A stretch of DNA of 64,000 nt from Ascarosepion bandense (taxonomy: Eukaryota > Mollusca > Cephalopoda > Sepiida > Sepiidae): positions 5,302,501 to 5,366,500 of the forward strand of contig JBBBDQ010000913.1 in assembly GCA_037127315.1 (NCBI GenBank). The letters run 5' to 3'. Positions 49,570 through 60,109 of this stretch are shown one piece after another. Within the stretch, counting starts at the first letter, position 1; each line of letters begins with the position of its first letter. The translations under genes and the position numbers were made by a program. The notes beneath the pieces were generated by a model. The model had not been told where the DNA came from and ran no database searches. It worked only from the letters and a program-made list of their open reading frames with translations.

Positions 49570-50320
49570 ATGACACAGAACCATGTTTAAGGACTATTGC
49601 TAAGAAGGTTGGGTCATTATGTCGATTCAGGATGTTTTTTCCGCCTGAATCCATCCTGCATATATACAAGTCAACCATCTGTCCATGCATGGAGTACTGC
49701 TGCCATTTATGGTCAGGCGCCCCTGCCATTCACCTCAGTGTTCTCGACAGGCTCCAAAGGAGAGTCTGTAATGTGATAGGTACTGACTTGCCGGCTCGAC
49801 TGAAGCCACTTCCCCACAGACGAAATGTGGCCTCCCTTTGTCTGTTCTATAAATACTTTCATGGCTTCTGCTCGGACAAACTTAAGTCACTGGTGCCTCC
49901 ACAACAGGTGTTTACTCGTGCAACCAGATTGGCAACTGGGTCCCACCCATTCACAGTTAGGTTAACCAAATGCAGATGACAATTCTACTCCTGCGGCTTC
50001 TTCTCTTGCACTTCCCGCCTGTGGAACTCACTCCCATATTCTTGCTATCCTGATGGCTACAACCTCCAAGAATTTAAATGCAAGGTCAATACTCATCTAT
50101 TAACCACTGGATTCTAGCTCTCTCCCGACCCCATATATCCTTCCCTTTCCCTCCACCTATGTATCTGTCAGTACACCTGCATTCTCATCTTTCTATTGCT
50201 CTTTTCTAACTGGTCTGTACTCCTCACTCTCTTCTAATTAATCTTTTTTACAGTTATGTAGCCCCCTGCACATCAGTGGCATTTCCGCCTTGCTCGGGGT
50301 GAAATGATTAAAAAAAAAAA
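49570..50320 (+). pseudogene. LINE RT C-terminal region with complete 3' UTR
   Basis: Forward strand: TIAKKVGSLCRFRMFFPPES, ILHIYKSTICPCMEYCCHLW, LDRLQRRVCNVIGTDLPARL, RRNVASLCLFYKYFHGFCSD, VPPQQVFTRATRLATGSHPF; one stop after TKCR (49979); then FYSCGFFSCTSRLWNSLPYS and CYPDGYNLQEFKCKVNTHLL. The UTR ends CCTGCACATCAGTGGCATTT, CGCCTTGCTCGGGGTGAAAT, GATT and an A-run. This is the thumb end of a Jockey/CR1-like LINE polyprotein; the catalytic RT and endonuclease are absent. It is the best reference for the other LINE ends in this window. Confidence 0.9.
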
Positions 50321-50736
50321 AATTTATGACTCCACTATATTATTACTATATATTAGGTTATGCAAAGTATTTTTATAGATCTTTACTCTAAAGATCATTT
50401 CATGTATACATCTAAAGACTATGTCTTAGTATTGTTGTATTACCAAGGTGGATACAATACACAGAAAATGTGCTGCTGTATTATTCAGCACAATATCTGA
50501 TGCTAAACAGATATATACAGAACAGTATAATAGATACAGACGTGGTTAGATTGCAATTGTCACCAAAGTAATCAGTCTTAATATTACTTGAATGACAGTC
50601 ATATATTACACCTCAAATGCTACTATTCTTTACTTAAATAGACCATTTCAAGTCATGGTCTATTCCATCATTGAGAGTGCTGCAGGGGAGTTGGCCACTT
50701 TACAACAGCTATATTGTTACTATATATAGGCTATCC
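50321..50736. other. Unassigned sequence
   Basis: No recognisable features. Confidence 0.5.
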
Positions 50737-50737
50737 A

Positions 50738-50895
50738 AAGGCCATGCACCGATGGCTTAGGGATTAGAGACTCCGACTGACACCAAATCAGTCGAGTTTC
50801 GATCCCGGCCAGAAGCAAGTGGATATGTCTAGCCACACTGATGAGCTGTGATACAGCGAAACAGGCTTGTATGTGGATGACTAATAAATATATAT
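50738..50895 (+). mobile_element. Second tRNA-derived SINE family, short copy
   Basis: tRNA-like head GATGGCTTAGGGATTAGAGA (A-box-like TGGCTTAGGGATTAG), AGTCGAGTTTCGATCCCGGC (B-box-like GTTTCGATCC), then GAGCTGTGATACAGCGAAAC and TGTGGATGACTA with a (TA)n tail. Other copies: 60405-60708 and 63124-63465. Unrelated in body to the ACTGACTGACT family. Confidence 0.85.
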
Positions 50896-50911
50896 TATAT
50901 ATGATATTTTA

Positions 50912-51224
50912 AAGGATGTGCATTGTGGTGCATTGGATATCGGCTCGGAACGAGAAATCGAGGAGCCGAGTTCAAATTCCAGCCGAATTCATTGCATTCA
51001 CTTATGCACAAATACCCTTGGGAAAGGTATTAATCTGTCTATTCCTTCCAGTTATGGGTTAAATAATAGGACAGATTGGGTTCTATAGCCTTGGTCGGCA
51101 GCCAGTCTACCACAGAAAGCAATGGCAACTTACTGTGGGATAATCTTCTGCCCAGTCAGTCATGTCTCATTTGAGACATGATCGCCCAAGCATGTATCAC
51201 GTATGACACTTAACTGACTGACTC
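50912..51224 (+). mobile_element. tRNA-derived SINE, full length
   Basis: GGATGTGCATTGTGGTGCAT head to CACTTAACTGACTGACT. Confidence 0.9.
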
Positions 51225-51890
51225 CTTCACTATATTATTATCATACAAAAACCAAAAAAAACAGAACAACCATTAAAGCAAACATGTCTGAAGAATATGG
51301 AGCACTCAACTATAAAGACGACTGCTTCTATTTGATTTACACAAGCATGGTTACTGGGCAAAAGTGTGTGATTATGGAAAACCTGAAATTTTTAACAAAG
51401 CCAGAAAACATTACTTGCGACAAATATCAGAGCATTTGAAAAAACTATATTACAAAAAGAAATATATTAGTGTCCAAGAAGTCCTACACTAATGTCTTCA
51501 TCTTGCAATTCAGGGCAAAGAGGAAGCAAAAATTATAAATTGTCACATTTTCAAAGAAGGTTGAAGGCTAAACCTTCTGGGGGTGAGGTTGGAAGTCTTG
51601 AGATTCTATTTTGCTCCAGTTCCCAACTTACTTGTGACCTTTTAAAGTGTAAACAAAAAAGGACAAGTTAACATCCAACCTCCCAATACCACTATTCTTT
51701 TCTTCTATCCCTATGGACTTTTTTTTTTTTTGCATTAGGGATGGATAGAAGCATACACAAAACTTAAGAAAAGGATCTGAAAAGTCCAGCTGAAATCTCT
51801 AATTGCAGACTTCCACTCATTGCATCAAACTTATTATACCATCATCTTCAGAGGTCATATAAGCAAAGTTATCAGCCACAAAATCTTGGC
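51225..51890. other. Unassigned sequence
   Basis: A forward reading near 51284-51430 (MSEEYGALNYKDDCFYLIYT) is unrecognised and stops soon after. The rest shows nothing. Confidence 0.4.
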
Positions 51891-51893
51891 CAA

Positions 51894-52335
51894 CAAAAAA
51901 AACAAAAAAAAAACAAACCAAACAAACCAAAAAACAACAAAACAAACCAAAAAACAACAAAACAAACCAAAAAACAACAAAACAAACCAAAAAACAACAA
52001 AACAAACCAAAAAACAACAAAACAAACCAAAAAACAACAAAACAAACCAAAAAACAACAAAACAAAAAACAAAACAAAACAAAAAACAAACAAAACAAAA
52101 AACAAACAAAACAAAAAACAAACAAAACAAAAAACAAACAAAACACAACACAAACAAAACACAACACAAACCAAAACAAAAGAACAAAACAAAAGAACAA
52201 AACAAAAGAACAAAACAAAAGAACAAAACAAAAGAACAAAACAAAAGAACAAAACAAAAGAACAAAACAAAAGAACAAAACAAAAGAACAAAACAAAAGA
52301 ACAAAACAAAAGAACAAAACAAAAGAACAAAACAC
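51894..52335. repeat. A/C-only compound minisatellite
   Basis: Three successive arrays: 20-bp unit AACAAACCAAAAAACAACAA (about 7 copies), 16-bp unit ACAAACAAAACAAAAA (about 4 copies), 13-bp unit AACAAAACAAAAG (about 12 copies). About 440 bases with no T and almost no G on the forward strand, so all frames stay open on both strands. Confidence 0.95.
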
Positions 52336-52555
52336 AAGAAGATGCAAGGGAAGAGAAAAAGGACAGATGAAAAGAAAGGAAAAGAGGAAGATGGAGTGGA
52401 AAAAGAGAAACAGAAGAATGAGAGAATAAGAGAGATATGATGAAGAGTCAAGAAAATACAAAAAGAAGAAACAGAAAAAGGTGAGAGAAGATGAAGAAGA
52501 AATAAAGAGGAAGGGAAAAAGACGAGAACAAAAAAAAGAAAAGAAAAAGGAAAGA
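52336..52555. repeat. Polypurine tract
   Basis: GAAAA/GGAAGA-type purine-rich text with few pyrimidines; no unit length. Confidence 0.8.
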
Positions 52556-53060
52556 GTTTGAGTTTTGTTTTACCGCATATGTGGGTAATTTAATGCCACA
52601 AAGGTAGGGTTTTAAGGTATTTGTTTTACTGTTCAGTGATAGTGAGTAGGCTGATTTAGTCAGATTTTGATTAAATTTTATTTTTATTTTTTATAATTTT
52701 TAAAATCTGAAGATGTCTTCTAGTTTTGTATTCAACAATGTATTACTGGCAAAAGTTTTTTCCTTCAAAAATATGTTATGGTAATAATTTTTTTCTTTCA
52801 AAAATGCATATTTTGATATATTCATAGAGTCTTCACCCCAGTTTGGGGGTTAACAATTTGCCATAGCTGGAACCCCAACTGATGCTACCACTCTAGGTCA
52901 GGGTGGACCTGGAAACAATAGAAATTAAGAGTTGATTCCATGCTCCTCACAACCTCTCAATCAGAAGCCTTGCTGCCGGATGCAGTTTACTGTTATACCC
53001 AAGATTGACTTGAAGTGGTTAAGATTGTAAGATTGTTAAGATTTACTGTCATACTCAGGA
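52556..53060 (+). mobile_element. Retroposon copy (relative of 25826-26311)
   Basis: GAGTTTGAGTTTTGTTTTAC start, CTTCTAGTTTTGTATTCAAC, CCTTCAAAAATATGTTATGG (minisatellite-like unit in about two copies), CAGTTTGGGGGTTAACAATT, GGTCAGGGTGGACCTGGAAA, GCCGGATGCAGTTTACTGTT. The end is followed by short duplications of ACTCAGGACC-like text (53050). Confidence 0.8.
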
Positions 53061-53164
53061 CCAAGAAGAAAAGAGGAAAAATAAAAAAAAGGAGAAAAAA
53101 AGAAGCAAAAGTAAGTAAAGGAAGATAAAAGGAAAAAAAGGAAAGAAAAGAAAAAAGAAAGAAA
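53061..53164. repeat. Polypurine tract
   Basis: GGAAAAATAAAAAAAGGAG-type purine-rich text with no unit. Confidence 0.75.
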
Positions 53165-53532
53165 CAGCCACAGTTATTTCCATAGATTTCTGAGGTTCTT
53201 TCCTAGATTTTTAGTTCACAGTATTCCATGACTAGGTTGGCATATGTTGGTACAACCTTTGTCCCCATGGCTGTTACTGATTTTTGTCTACAGAGTGTTT
53301 CATTGAACACGGCATAATTGTTTTCTAAGATAAATTCAAGGTTTTCTATGATGAAATTTCCATCAATACAGTTTGGTAGCTCATGAAAGAACATTTCCAG
53401 CAAGTATTTAATGGCATCTATGCATCTATTCCATAGTCATGGAAGATGTTGCTACATAGTTTCACAACATCCATTGAGACTATATAAGTATCATGGTTTA
53501 CATTGTTTGGTAGATGGTTAAGGAAATCTATA
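53165..53532 (-). pseudogene. Penelope-like element RT, distal part (split copy)
   Basis: Reverse strand from 53528: DFLNHLPNNVNHDTYIVSMD (RT motif A, with the catalytic Asp in SMDV), NIFHDYGIDA, then FFHELPNCIDGNFIIENLEF and, after LENNYAVF, TAMGTKVVPTYANLVMEY (motif B, usually GTAMGTKMAPSYAN). It breaks off before motif C. Frameshift or stop at about 53430. It continues 56034-56570 across the inserted transposon. Confidence 0.85.
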
Positions 53533-53620
53533 CCTTTTAAACTTCAAAATGGTAATAATCAACTTCAAAATGGACTTATTTTCAGGTAAAAAAATGAACT
53601 CCAAAATGACAAATGAAGCA

Positions 53621-53715
53621 ACTCCAAAATGACCAAACTCCAAAATGACCAAACTCCAAAATGACCAAACTCCAAAATGACCAAACTCCAAAATGACCAA
53701 ACTCCAAAATGACAA
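53621..53715. repeat. 16-bp array in the left end of the transposon
   Basis: ACTCCAAAATGACCAA repeated about 6 times at 53621, 53637, 53653, 53669, 53685 and 53701. The unit resembles the AACTTCAAAATG motif of the TIR. Confidence 0.9.
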
Positions 53716-53763
53716 ATAAGTAACTCCAAAATGACCAAAATAAGTAACTCCAAAATAAATAAG

Positions 53764-53983
53764 TAACTCCAAAATGAGAAATAAGTAACTCCAAAATGAG
53801 AAATAAGTAACTCCAAAATGAGAAATAAGTAACTCCAAAATGAGAAATAAGTAACTCCAAAATGAGAAATAAGTAACTCCAAAATGAGAAATAAGTAACT
53901 CCAAAATGAGAAATAAGTAACTCCAAAATGAGAAATAAGTAACTCCAAAATGAGAAATAAGTAACTCCAAAATGAGAATTAAT
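53764..53983. repeat. 22-bp array in the left end of the transposon
   Basis: TAACTCCAAAATGAGAAATAAG repeated 10 times without visible variation. It shares the ACTCCAAAATGA core with the neighbouring 16-bp array. Confidence 0.95.
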
Positions 53984-54019
53984 ATAATACTAATAAATTT
54001 AATATTTATTCTTTTATTT

Positions 54020-55170
54020 TTACTTAAAAGGGATATAAAAAATATAAACATCCCTGAGAAATTTTTTCAAAAATTCTACATCATCAAAGTTAATTAAAGA
54101 GGGAAGTAATCTCTGTATTTCAGATATGAAGTGAGTGCAAATCTCAGGGGAAATATTATTAATTGCCTCAGAGATCATCGCTTCTAACTTGCTGAGGCAG
54201 AATTCTTTAGTAGTTAAATATCCCTGGCCATCACCTCTTAAAATCCCAACAATTGAGTCTGCCATACTTCTTTTTACATCAGCTTTAATGACTGACCAAA
54301 CCTTTTCAATGGGATTTAACATCGAACTATAGGGGGCAAGTCTGAATATCCTCCTCCACAACTTCTTCAACTGAAGTATGGCAAGGAGCATTATCAATAA
54401 CTAAAACAACTCCCCTTCCATAAATTTCATTTGCCTTTTTAAGGCCCTACCTAGTCCATTCTTTCACATCCTATTTTTTGAAAGAACCTCTTAATTTTAT
54501 GATGAATAAATCCATTATGACAAATACATCCAATAACATGGATGTTATTTCCCCTGGATCCAGCCGTGACTACAGTGCACCTTGTGCCATTTTTAAAGCG
54601 ACTTTCTCTTCTTGAAATATGAAAATTAAAATTGGTTTCATCCATATAAAGAATTGGCACACTTTGGGACTGAAATTCTAATAAAGCTACTGCGTAATTC
54701 TTGTTTCATTTTATTGACATTATTATTGGCAGCTTCTGGTTCATAAAGTCCAAGTGCTTTCTTATGCATTCTTTCATCACAGGTACCTTACACTTTTTGC
54801 CCAACTTACTTACAATGTCTTGAAGAGTGATCCTAAGAGAGTTTTCAATTAATTCGGTCAAAAAATTCTTATGCTCTTGCGTAATTTTATATTTTCTTGC
54901 TCCTCCCCTAGAGTCACTCTTATCAGCACCCTGGTCTAACAAAGGTACGCTGTTGTTCTGGCCAGGTCTTTCCAATTTCCTGCTGTGGCATGTGCAGCTA
55001 AGATCTGGGCCTTTTTTCGCCAGCCACAGTTTTTTTTTTAGGTAAGTCCTCTTTGGAGCTGTTGCTAATTCTTCTTCAGCTTCTTTTGTAGAGGTTTCTC
55101 CAGCATCACCATCAATCATGATTTTTGCACATACAGGACTTTCTCCTACTTTTACTGTAGGTTCATCCAA
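54020..55170 (-). pseudogene. Tc1/mariner-like DDE transposase, frameshifted
   Basis: Reverse strand: an acidic N-terminus starting MDEPTVKVGESP at 55170; a helix-turn-helix-like region RKYKITQEHKNFLTELIENS and LQDIVSKLGKKCKVP; frameshift near 54680; ILYMDETNFNF (first catalytic Asp), then GSRGNNIHVIGCICHNGF; VVLVIDNAPCHTSVEEVVEE (second Asp in DNAPCH, about 54395); frameshift near 54350; APYSSMLNPIEKVWSVIKAD (third acidic residue, the Glu of NPIE); C-terminal part to 54020. About 380 codons, normal for the family. All three catalytic acidic residues survive, but at least two frameshifts make this copy inactive. It lies centrally between the element's arrays and is read in one direction. Confidence 0.85.
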
Positions 55171-55300
55171 TGCTTTCTTGGTCGCTAAGTTGTTTGTATT
55201 TTGTTTCTTTCTTCATCTATACAATGAAGACGAACAGTCAATTTCCTTATTCATGGGGTAAATTAATTGAAAAAATAATTTTCAATTTACCAAGAAATAT

Positions 55301-55908
55301 CTCAACTCGAGGCTGATTATTCTCAACTCGAGGCTGATTATTCTCAACTCGAGGCTGATTATTCTCAACTCGAGGCTGATTATTCTCAACTCGAGGCTGA
55401 TTATTCTCAACTCGAGGCTGATTATTCTCAACTCGAGGCTGATTATTCTCAACTCGAGGCTGATTATTCTCAACTCGAGGCTGATTATTCTCAACTCGAG
55501 GCTGATTATTCTCAACTCGAGGCTGATTATTCTCAACTCGAGGCTGATTATTCTCAACTCGAGGCTGATTATTCTCAACTCGAGGCTGATTATTCTCAAC
55601 TCGAGGCTGATTATTCTCAACTCGAGGCTGATTATTCTCAACTCGAGGCTGATTATTCTCAACTCGAGGCTGATTATTCTCAACTCGAGGCTGATTATTC
55701 TCAACTCGAGGCTGATTATTCTCAACTCGAGGCTGATTATTCTCAACTCGAGGCTGATTATTCTCAACTCGAGGCTGATTATTCTCAACTCGAGGCTGAT
55801 TATTCTCAACTGAGGCTGATTATTCTCAACTCGAGGCTGATTATTCTCAACTCGAGGCTGATTATTCTCAACTCGAGGCTGATTATTCTCAACTCGAGGC
55901 TGATTGTT
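55301..55908. repeat. 21-bp minisatellite, 29 copies, in the right end of the transposon
   Basis: CTCAACTCGAGGCTGATTATT repeated with one 20-bp copy (CTCAACTGAGG at about 55807) and otherwise no change. Each unit carries CTCGAG. Reverse frames read IISLELR repeats because 21 is a multiple of three. The AATAATCA part of the complement equals the AATAATCAACTTC motif in the TIR. Confidence 0.97.
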
Positions 55909-56033
55909 TTTAGGTTTTTGACATTTTCTCAATTTGAAGTTGACTGATCCATTTTGAAGTTGATTCATCTTTTTACTTGAAAATAAGTCCATTGTGAAGT
56001 TGATTATTATCATTTTGAAGTTGAAAAGTTATA

Positions 56034-56575
56034 GAAAATCTTGTATGAAGCTCTGGGTGTGCTTTGACAGTATGACTCACAAATTGGGCCAGCTATTATA
56101 GGTCTTAGTTTTAGGTCAGTTGATGTGGGTATATTTACACAATCAGCTTTTGTTATATTGCATATTTTGTTGAGGAGTTCATTTTTATGTAATTTAAATA
56201 ATCTATAAAAATCGTTTTAATTCTAAAGTTGGTAAGATAGTCCCACTTTATAGAAATTAGACAGCCTCAGTATGAATGTATTAAATTGCTAAGTTTTCCA
56301 TCACTCTATGGGGTTGATACAATACCAACCTTATAATATGATGAAAAATATCACCAACTTAATGCATTCATGGCTTTTTCATGGTTGGTAACAACCTGTA
56401 GCATATTTTCTATGATGCTTGTGTATTGTTTTGTATCCATAATAATAACAGCATCTCTTTTATCAGCTTCTTTTATAATAATATTTCTGTCCAATTTTAG
56501 ATTGTTTAGCTGGTTTCATTGTTGTCTAGTGAAGTTGGACCAATACAGAGTCCAATGAATAAATTGTAGGCTAAA
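56034..56575 (-). pseudogene. Penelope-like element RT, proximal part (split copy)
   Basis: Reverse strand: LDRNIIIKEADKRDAVIIMD and TKQYTSIIENMLQV (the KEADKGGAVVVMD...Y block at the N-terminus of PLE RTs), then a decayed stretch, then SHTVKAHPELHTRFSI ending at the transposon insertion. Stops occur between the blocks (for example about 56345). Continuous with 53165-53528. Confidence 0.8.
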
Positions 56576-56669
56576 TTAAACAAAAATGAAAATATTACTG
56601 ACATCTCATTTGAACAGATATACTAACCAAAATTGCAAAAATATCTTGAAACAATAAAGAGTAAATTTA

Positions 56670-57300
56670 TTCAATAAAATCACTATTGGCTTCAACCATG
56701 GCATCCAGACAACTTTGGAATCTCTTGCATTTCTTCTGGATTGTCTCCTTGTTTACGTTAGTGAATACTACCATAATACTTGCCTTTAGTTAATCTTTGA
56801 TCTTACAAGGAGTTTTGTTGGTCTCATTCAACCGGGCCCCAAATGTTATAACCAAGAATATTAAAGTGTGGGGAGGTAGGTAGCCAGATACAAGGAATGA
56901 TGCGGTTGCAAAAAAAATGTCTGACAGCCATGACTGAGTTCTCTTGCACGTGTGACATGGTGCAGAATCCTGTTCCCAGACATATGATTTAGCAGCAACC
57001 CTCTTGGCCAAGGGAAGCACTATCTCCGTAAGGTACTTGATATTGGCTTCCATTTTGAATATGAATTCGAGAGTTCTTTTCTTATCAGTATGATCAGAGT
57101 TTTCATGGATGTCACATCTTCATAATCACCATTAGACTCATCCAACTCTTTTTGAATCCTTTGCACTGTCCTCTGATTGACATCCAAACACTCTGACAGG
57201 TTCATATTGGAGCTTCCAGCATAAGTTCCAAGGAGTACAGCAGAGTGAATTGTGATGGTGCTCTTTCTTTTTTTTTTTTAAATTTTTTTTTTTTTACAGA
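56670..57300 (-). pseudogene. mariner-type transposase, internally deleted
   Basis: Reverse strand: NLSECLDVNQRTVQRIQKEL then DESNGDYEDV (N-terminal helix-turn-helix), a jump within about 57020-57080 to YLTEIVLPLAKRVAAKSYVW, EQDSAPCHTCKRTQSWLSD (second catalytic Asp), a mutated LPPHTLIFLVITFG where PPNSPDLNPLDYYVWG is usual, and TNKTPCKIKD to the C-terminal VEANSDFIE. The first catalytic Asp region is deleted and the third catalytic site is destroyed. It is separate from the 53533-56029 element, of a different transposase family. Confidence 0.82.
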
Positions 57301-57854
57301 AGGTGCCCAACTGAACCTACTATACTGTATAGTTGACAAAAAACAATGTGCATGTACAAAAATTAAAAATATAAAATGACAACAATTTACCCTTGGCACT
57401 GTGTGTGTGTGTAACCTTCAATCACCTCTCTAAAACTTAAACTGTGTTTGCTCTGACAATTAGTCTCAGAAAAAACTGAAGTGCTTTATCAACTTGCAAT
57501 AAATACCAACCACCTGATGCCAGTAATCATTAAAGATAGTACCCAATTTGCAAATGTCAAGAGGTTCAAGAGTCTTGAAAGTACCATGTTCCCCAACAGC
57601 TCCTTGAACAGAAATTGACACTCAACTCAGAAAAGCAAGCTATCTATTGGCAATGCCCTGTAATCAGTACAGTATATGCTTGTCAACAACATTAAAATGT
57701 CCTTCCTTCATTTCTATATGAATTTTAATGGTGGACCCTGTATCACAACAAGAGGAAAAAATTGGAAAATGTCCATATCTGGGCATTTTTCTCTTTGTTC
57801 AGAACCAGGCAGAAAAATCACAAAATACCACCGATTTCGCTAAATAAATCAATT
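57301..57854. other. Unassigned sequence
   Basis: No recognisable features. Confidence 0.5.
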
Positions 57855-58195
57855 TAGTTTTTTTTTTTTTTTTTTAATCATGTCATCCCGAGCAAAATGG
57901 TAACACCACTGATGTGCAGTGGGGGGGGGGGGGGGCTACACAAGAGTAAAAAGATTAGATGAACCAGTTAGAAAGGAGCAAGAGAAGGATGGGAATACAG
58001 GTGTGATGACAGTTGCAAAGGTGGAGAAAAAGGAAAGGATATACAGTGTGGTGAGGAAAGAACTAGGGTCAGGTGGTTAAGAGATGAGTATTGACCTTGC
58101 ACTTGAATTCTTGGAGGTTGTAGCCATCAGGAAAGTAAGAATAAGGAAGCGAGTTCCACAGGCAGGAAGTGCGAGGAAAGAAGCTGCTACAATTT
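57855..58195 (-). mobile_element. LINE 3' end
   Basis: Reverse strand: ACTTCCTGCCTGTGGAACTC (LWNS region), CTTGGAGGTTG-complement CAACCTCCAAGAATTCAAG, then CTAGTTCTTTCCTCACC..., GTAGCCCCCC (expanded to a run of 15 G on the forward strand, 57921-57935), TGCACATCAGTGGTGTTACC and ATGACATGATT with a poly-A. The homopolymer expansion sits in the normally 5-6-base C-run of this LINE terminus. Confidence 0.8.
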
Positions 58196-59290
58196 TAAAA
58201 TGGAGGCTTTTATTCTTGTTTCTGAGAATTTACAGGAAACAGTAATGAGTATAAAGCTGAATAGCAAGCACAAAAAGTAATAAATATCTAATAGATTTTG
58301 TTTGTTTTTCCAGCAGAAGAAAAAGTCCCCTAACAATTTATATTAGCTATTTGGTCTTAAACATGTTTGCTTTTTCTTGTTGGAAAAATGACTTTATCAA
58401 TTGAGACATATAAGATAGTTTTGCGAAAAAAATGGAAATAAAAAAAAAAGTGTTGCAAAAATTAAGTTGGGTAAAAGCCAAAATAAATAAAAAAACACAT
58501 AATTTTGGAAATTCAAAATTGATAATGAAGAATTTTTTTCAATATTGGTATTTGCTAATGCCAGACATAAAATAAATTATGACAAATTCTTCCACATTCT
58601 GAGTAACTGAAACAAGAGCTTGTCAGTGTACAGGTCAAAATCACAGTCATATGAAAGACATTTAAAAAGCTCATGAAAAAACGAAATTAGAAGCCAACAT
58701 TTTAAAGTATGATCTTTGTCTCCCCACATTAGCATCATCAATATCAACCACATCTTGACATCATACACACTTGTGCAACTTAATTGAAACAACTGCTTTA
58801 ACTTCCTTTCTGTCAACATACAGTTAGTTTTAGACCCACTAGAGTGCAGGGTGTAATCAATTTCTATTCTTTAGGTCATTTGAAGTGATGTGCAGCAATG
58901 TGAATCTATTTTTAAGGTGTGTGATTGTTATAGTGGAACATCCTGCCATCCCCGAGAATAGAATGCTCTACTTTATAAAAGACGGTAACGAGCGGTATGA
59001 ATGGGAAAAAGGTCTTAGGCGAAGGCATTCACTATTCGATAGATGATTCCACTTCAATCCATGGCTTGCCTATATGTGTATTATTGTTAATTGTACCTTA
59101 GTACAATAAATCTGTATTTCTTATTCCTAGTGTGGAGTTCCATTCTTCAGCTGATCATTTTATACTGTATTCCTTTTCAGGATATATCAATGATAGAATT
59201 TGTTTGGCCTCGAAAAATATTGCTTCATCCGTGATTGCATCAGGTTTTTATCATATGCAGACATTATTGTCTTAAACATTGATTAGTTAT
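58196..59290. other. Unassigned sequence
   Basis: A 1.1-kb stretch without recognisable repeats. An 80-codon reverse frame (58577-58819) has no recognised motif. A polymorphic-looking ATGAATGGGAAAAAGGTC / GGCGAAGGCATTC segment is not matched elsewhere. Confidence 0.5.
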
Positions 59291-59300
59291 CCCGCAGCCA

Positions 59301-59528
59301 TTGTCTGCAATGGACGTTACTCCAAAGCATACGAAAATTGGAACATTGCACAAACACACTGACAAGCCTTACAGAGAAATCATGGCTATTGTTGGTGTCA
59401 ACCTTTCAACTGTCAGTCATGGGATCAAGGGGAAGAAAAAAAGATCCACCAATCAAAAACAAAGTAAAATGTGGTCAGAAGAGAATGGGATCAGGGAAAG
59501 TGTGAAAGACATTATTCATTTTGTTTAA
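59301..59528 (+). pseudogene. Tc1-like transposase N-terminal fragment
   Basis: Forward frame: TPKHTKIGTLHKHTDKPYRE then IMAIVGVNLSTVSHGIKGKK, the N-terminal helix-turn-helix of Tc1-type transposases (..KI..L...G.....IA..VG.S.STV...IK). The frame goes out of family after 59440 and ends at 59528. No catalytic domain follows. Confidence 0.6.
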
Positions 59529-59563
59529 ATTAATTTGCACAAGGGTATATATATATATATTTA

Positions 59564-59723
59564 TACTAGCAGTATAGCCCAGCATTGCTCAGGTGTAATG
59601 AAAGCTTTAAAACTAATCCATGGTCCTGGAGCTCAGACTTAGCCTAAAGAATATTTGTATGAAGTTTGGTGAGAATCGGATAAAAATTGTGGATTTGTAT
59701 AAAGGACATACAGACAGATAAAG

Positions 59724-59756
<33 letters not shown>

Positions 59757-60095
59757 TCTTGCCTTTTATATATATATATATATAAAATCGATTTTCTGCA
59801 CTATTGTAAGAATTGCAACCTTGAAACTTCTGAATATCATTTCTTATGTCTTTGTCTATGTGTGTATCAAATTTGATTAAAATTGGACCACTCTTTCTAT
59901 GACTCGATTTTTTTGATTATCGATATTTATCAGGGTACCTCGACACAAAACATAGCTAAGAACACTCGCAGATGCTTATAGTTCAACTGTGTAAATTTTC
60001 AAGAAAATCAGTTCAGCCATTTCAGAGTCTATAGGTAACGGACACACACACACACAGAGACAAAGTTACATTTATAAATAAGTTTAGATTTAGAT
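59564..60095 (+). mobile_element. CTAG-type dispersed repeat, internally shortened
   Basis: ACTAGCAGTATAGCCCAGCA start, CATGGTCCTGGAGCTCAGAC, then a jump to AGAATATTTGTATGAAGTTT, a (CA)n tract at 59726-59752, a TA tract at 59768-59785, and AAATCAGTTCAGCCATTTCA to AAGTTTAGATTTAGATTAG. Shares the AAAATTGTGGATTTGTATAAAGGACATACAG variant with the 23954-24508 copy, forming a subfamily. Confidence 0.8.
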
Positions 60096-60109
60096 TAGAT
60101 TTATAAATT

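Larger units (their letters stand above)
53533..56029 (-). mobile_element. Tc1/mariner-like transposon with minisatellites inside both ends
   Basis: 2,497-bp element flanked by TATA at 53529-53532 and 56030-56033. Terminal inverted repeats: CCTTTTAAACTTCAAAATGG...GGACTTATTTTCAGGTAAAA on the left and its counterpart ACTTTTCAACTTCAAAATGA...GGACTTATTTTCAAGTAAAA on the right (reverse complement), about 65 bp. Between the left TIR and the transposase lie 16-bp and 22-bp arrays; between the transposase and the right TIR lies a 21-bp array. If the element and one TATA are set aside, the host PLE frame reads straight through (…TRFSI to DFLNHL…). TA-type target choice and a DDE transposase support the superfamily. 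Confidence 0.88.

Noticed and set aside
51817..52461. Four long frames over the A/C array
   Set aside because: The array has no T and almost no G, so stop codons cannot arise on either strand. No protein family.
53518..54051. Reverse frames rich in HFGVTYFSFWS
   Set aside because: The 16- and 22-bp arrays and the inverted end of the transposon.
55282..56013. 243-codon reverse frame rich in IISLELR
   Set aside because: The 21-bp array inside the transposon; the frame also crosses the element's inverted end.
58577..58819. 80-codon reverse frame
   Set aside because: No recognised motif or neighbouring gene structure; within chance for this base composition.
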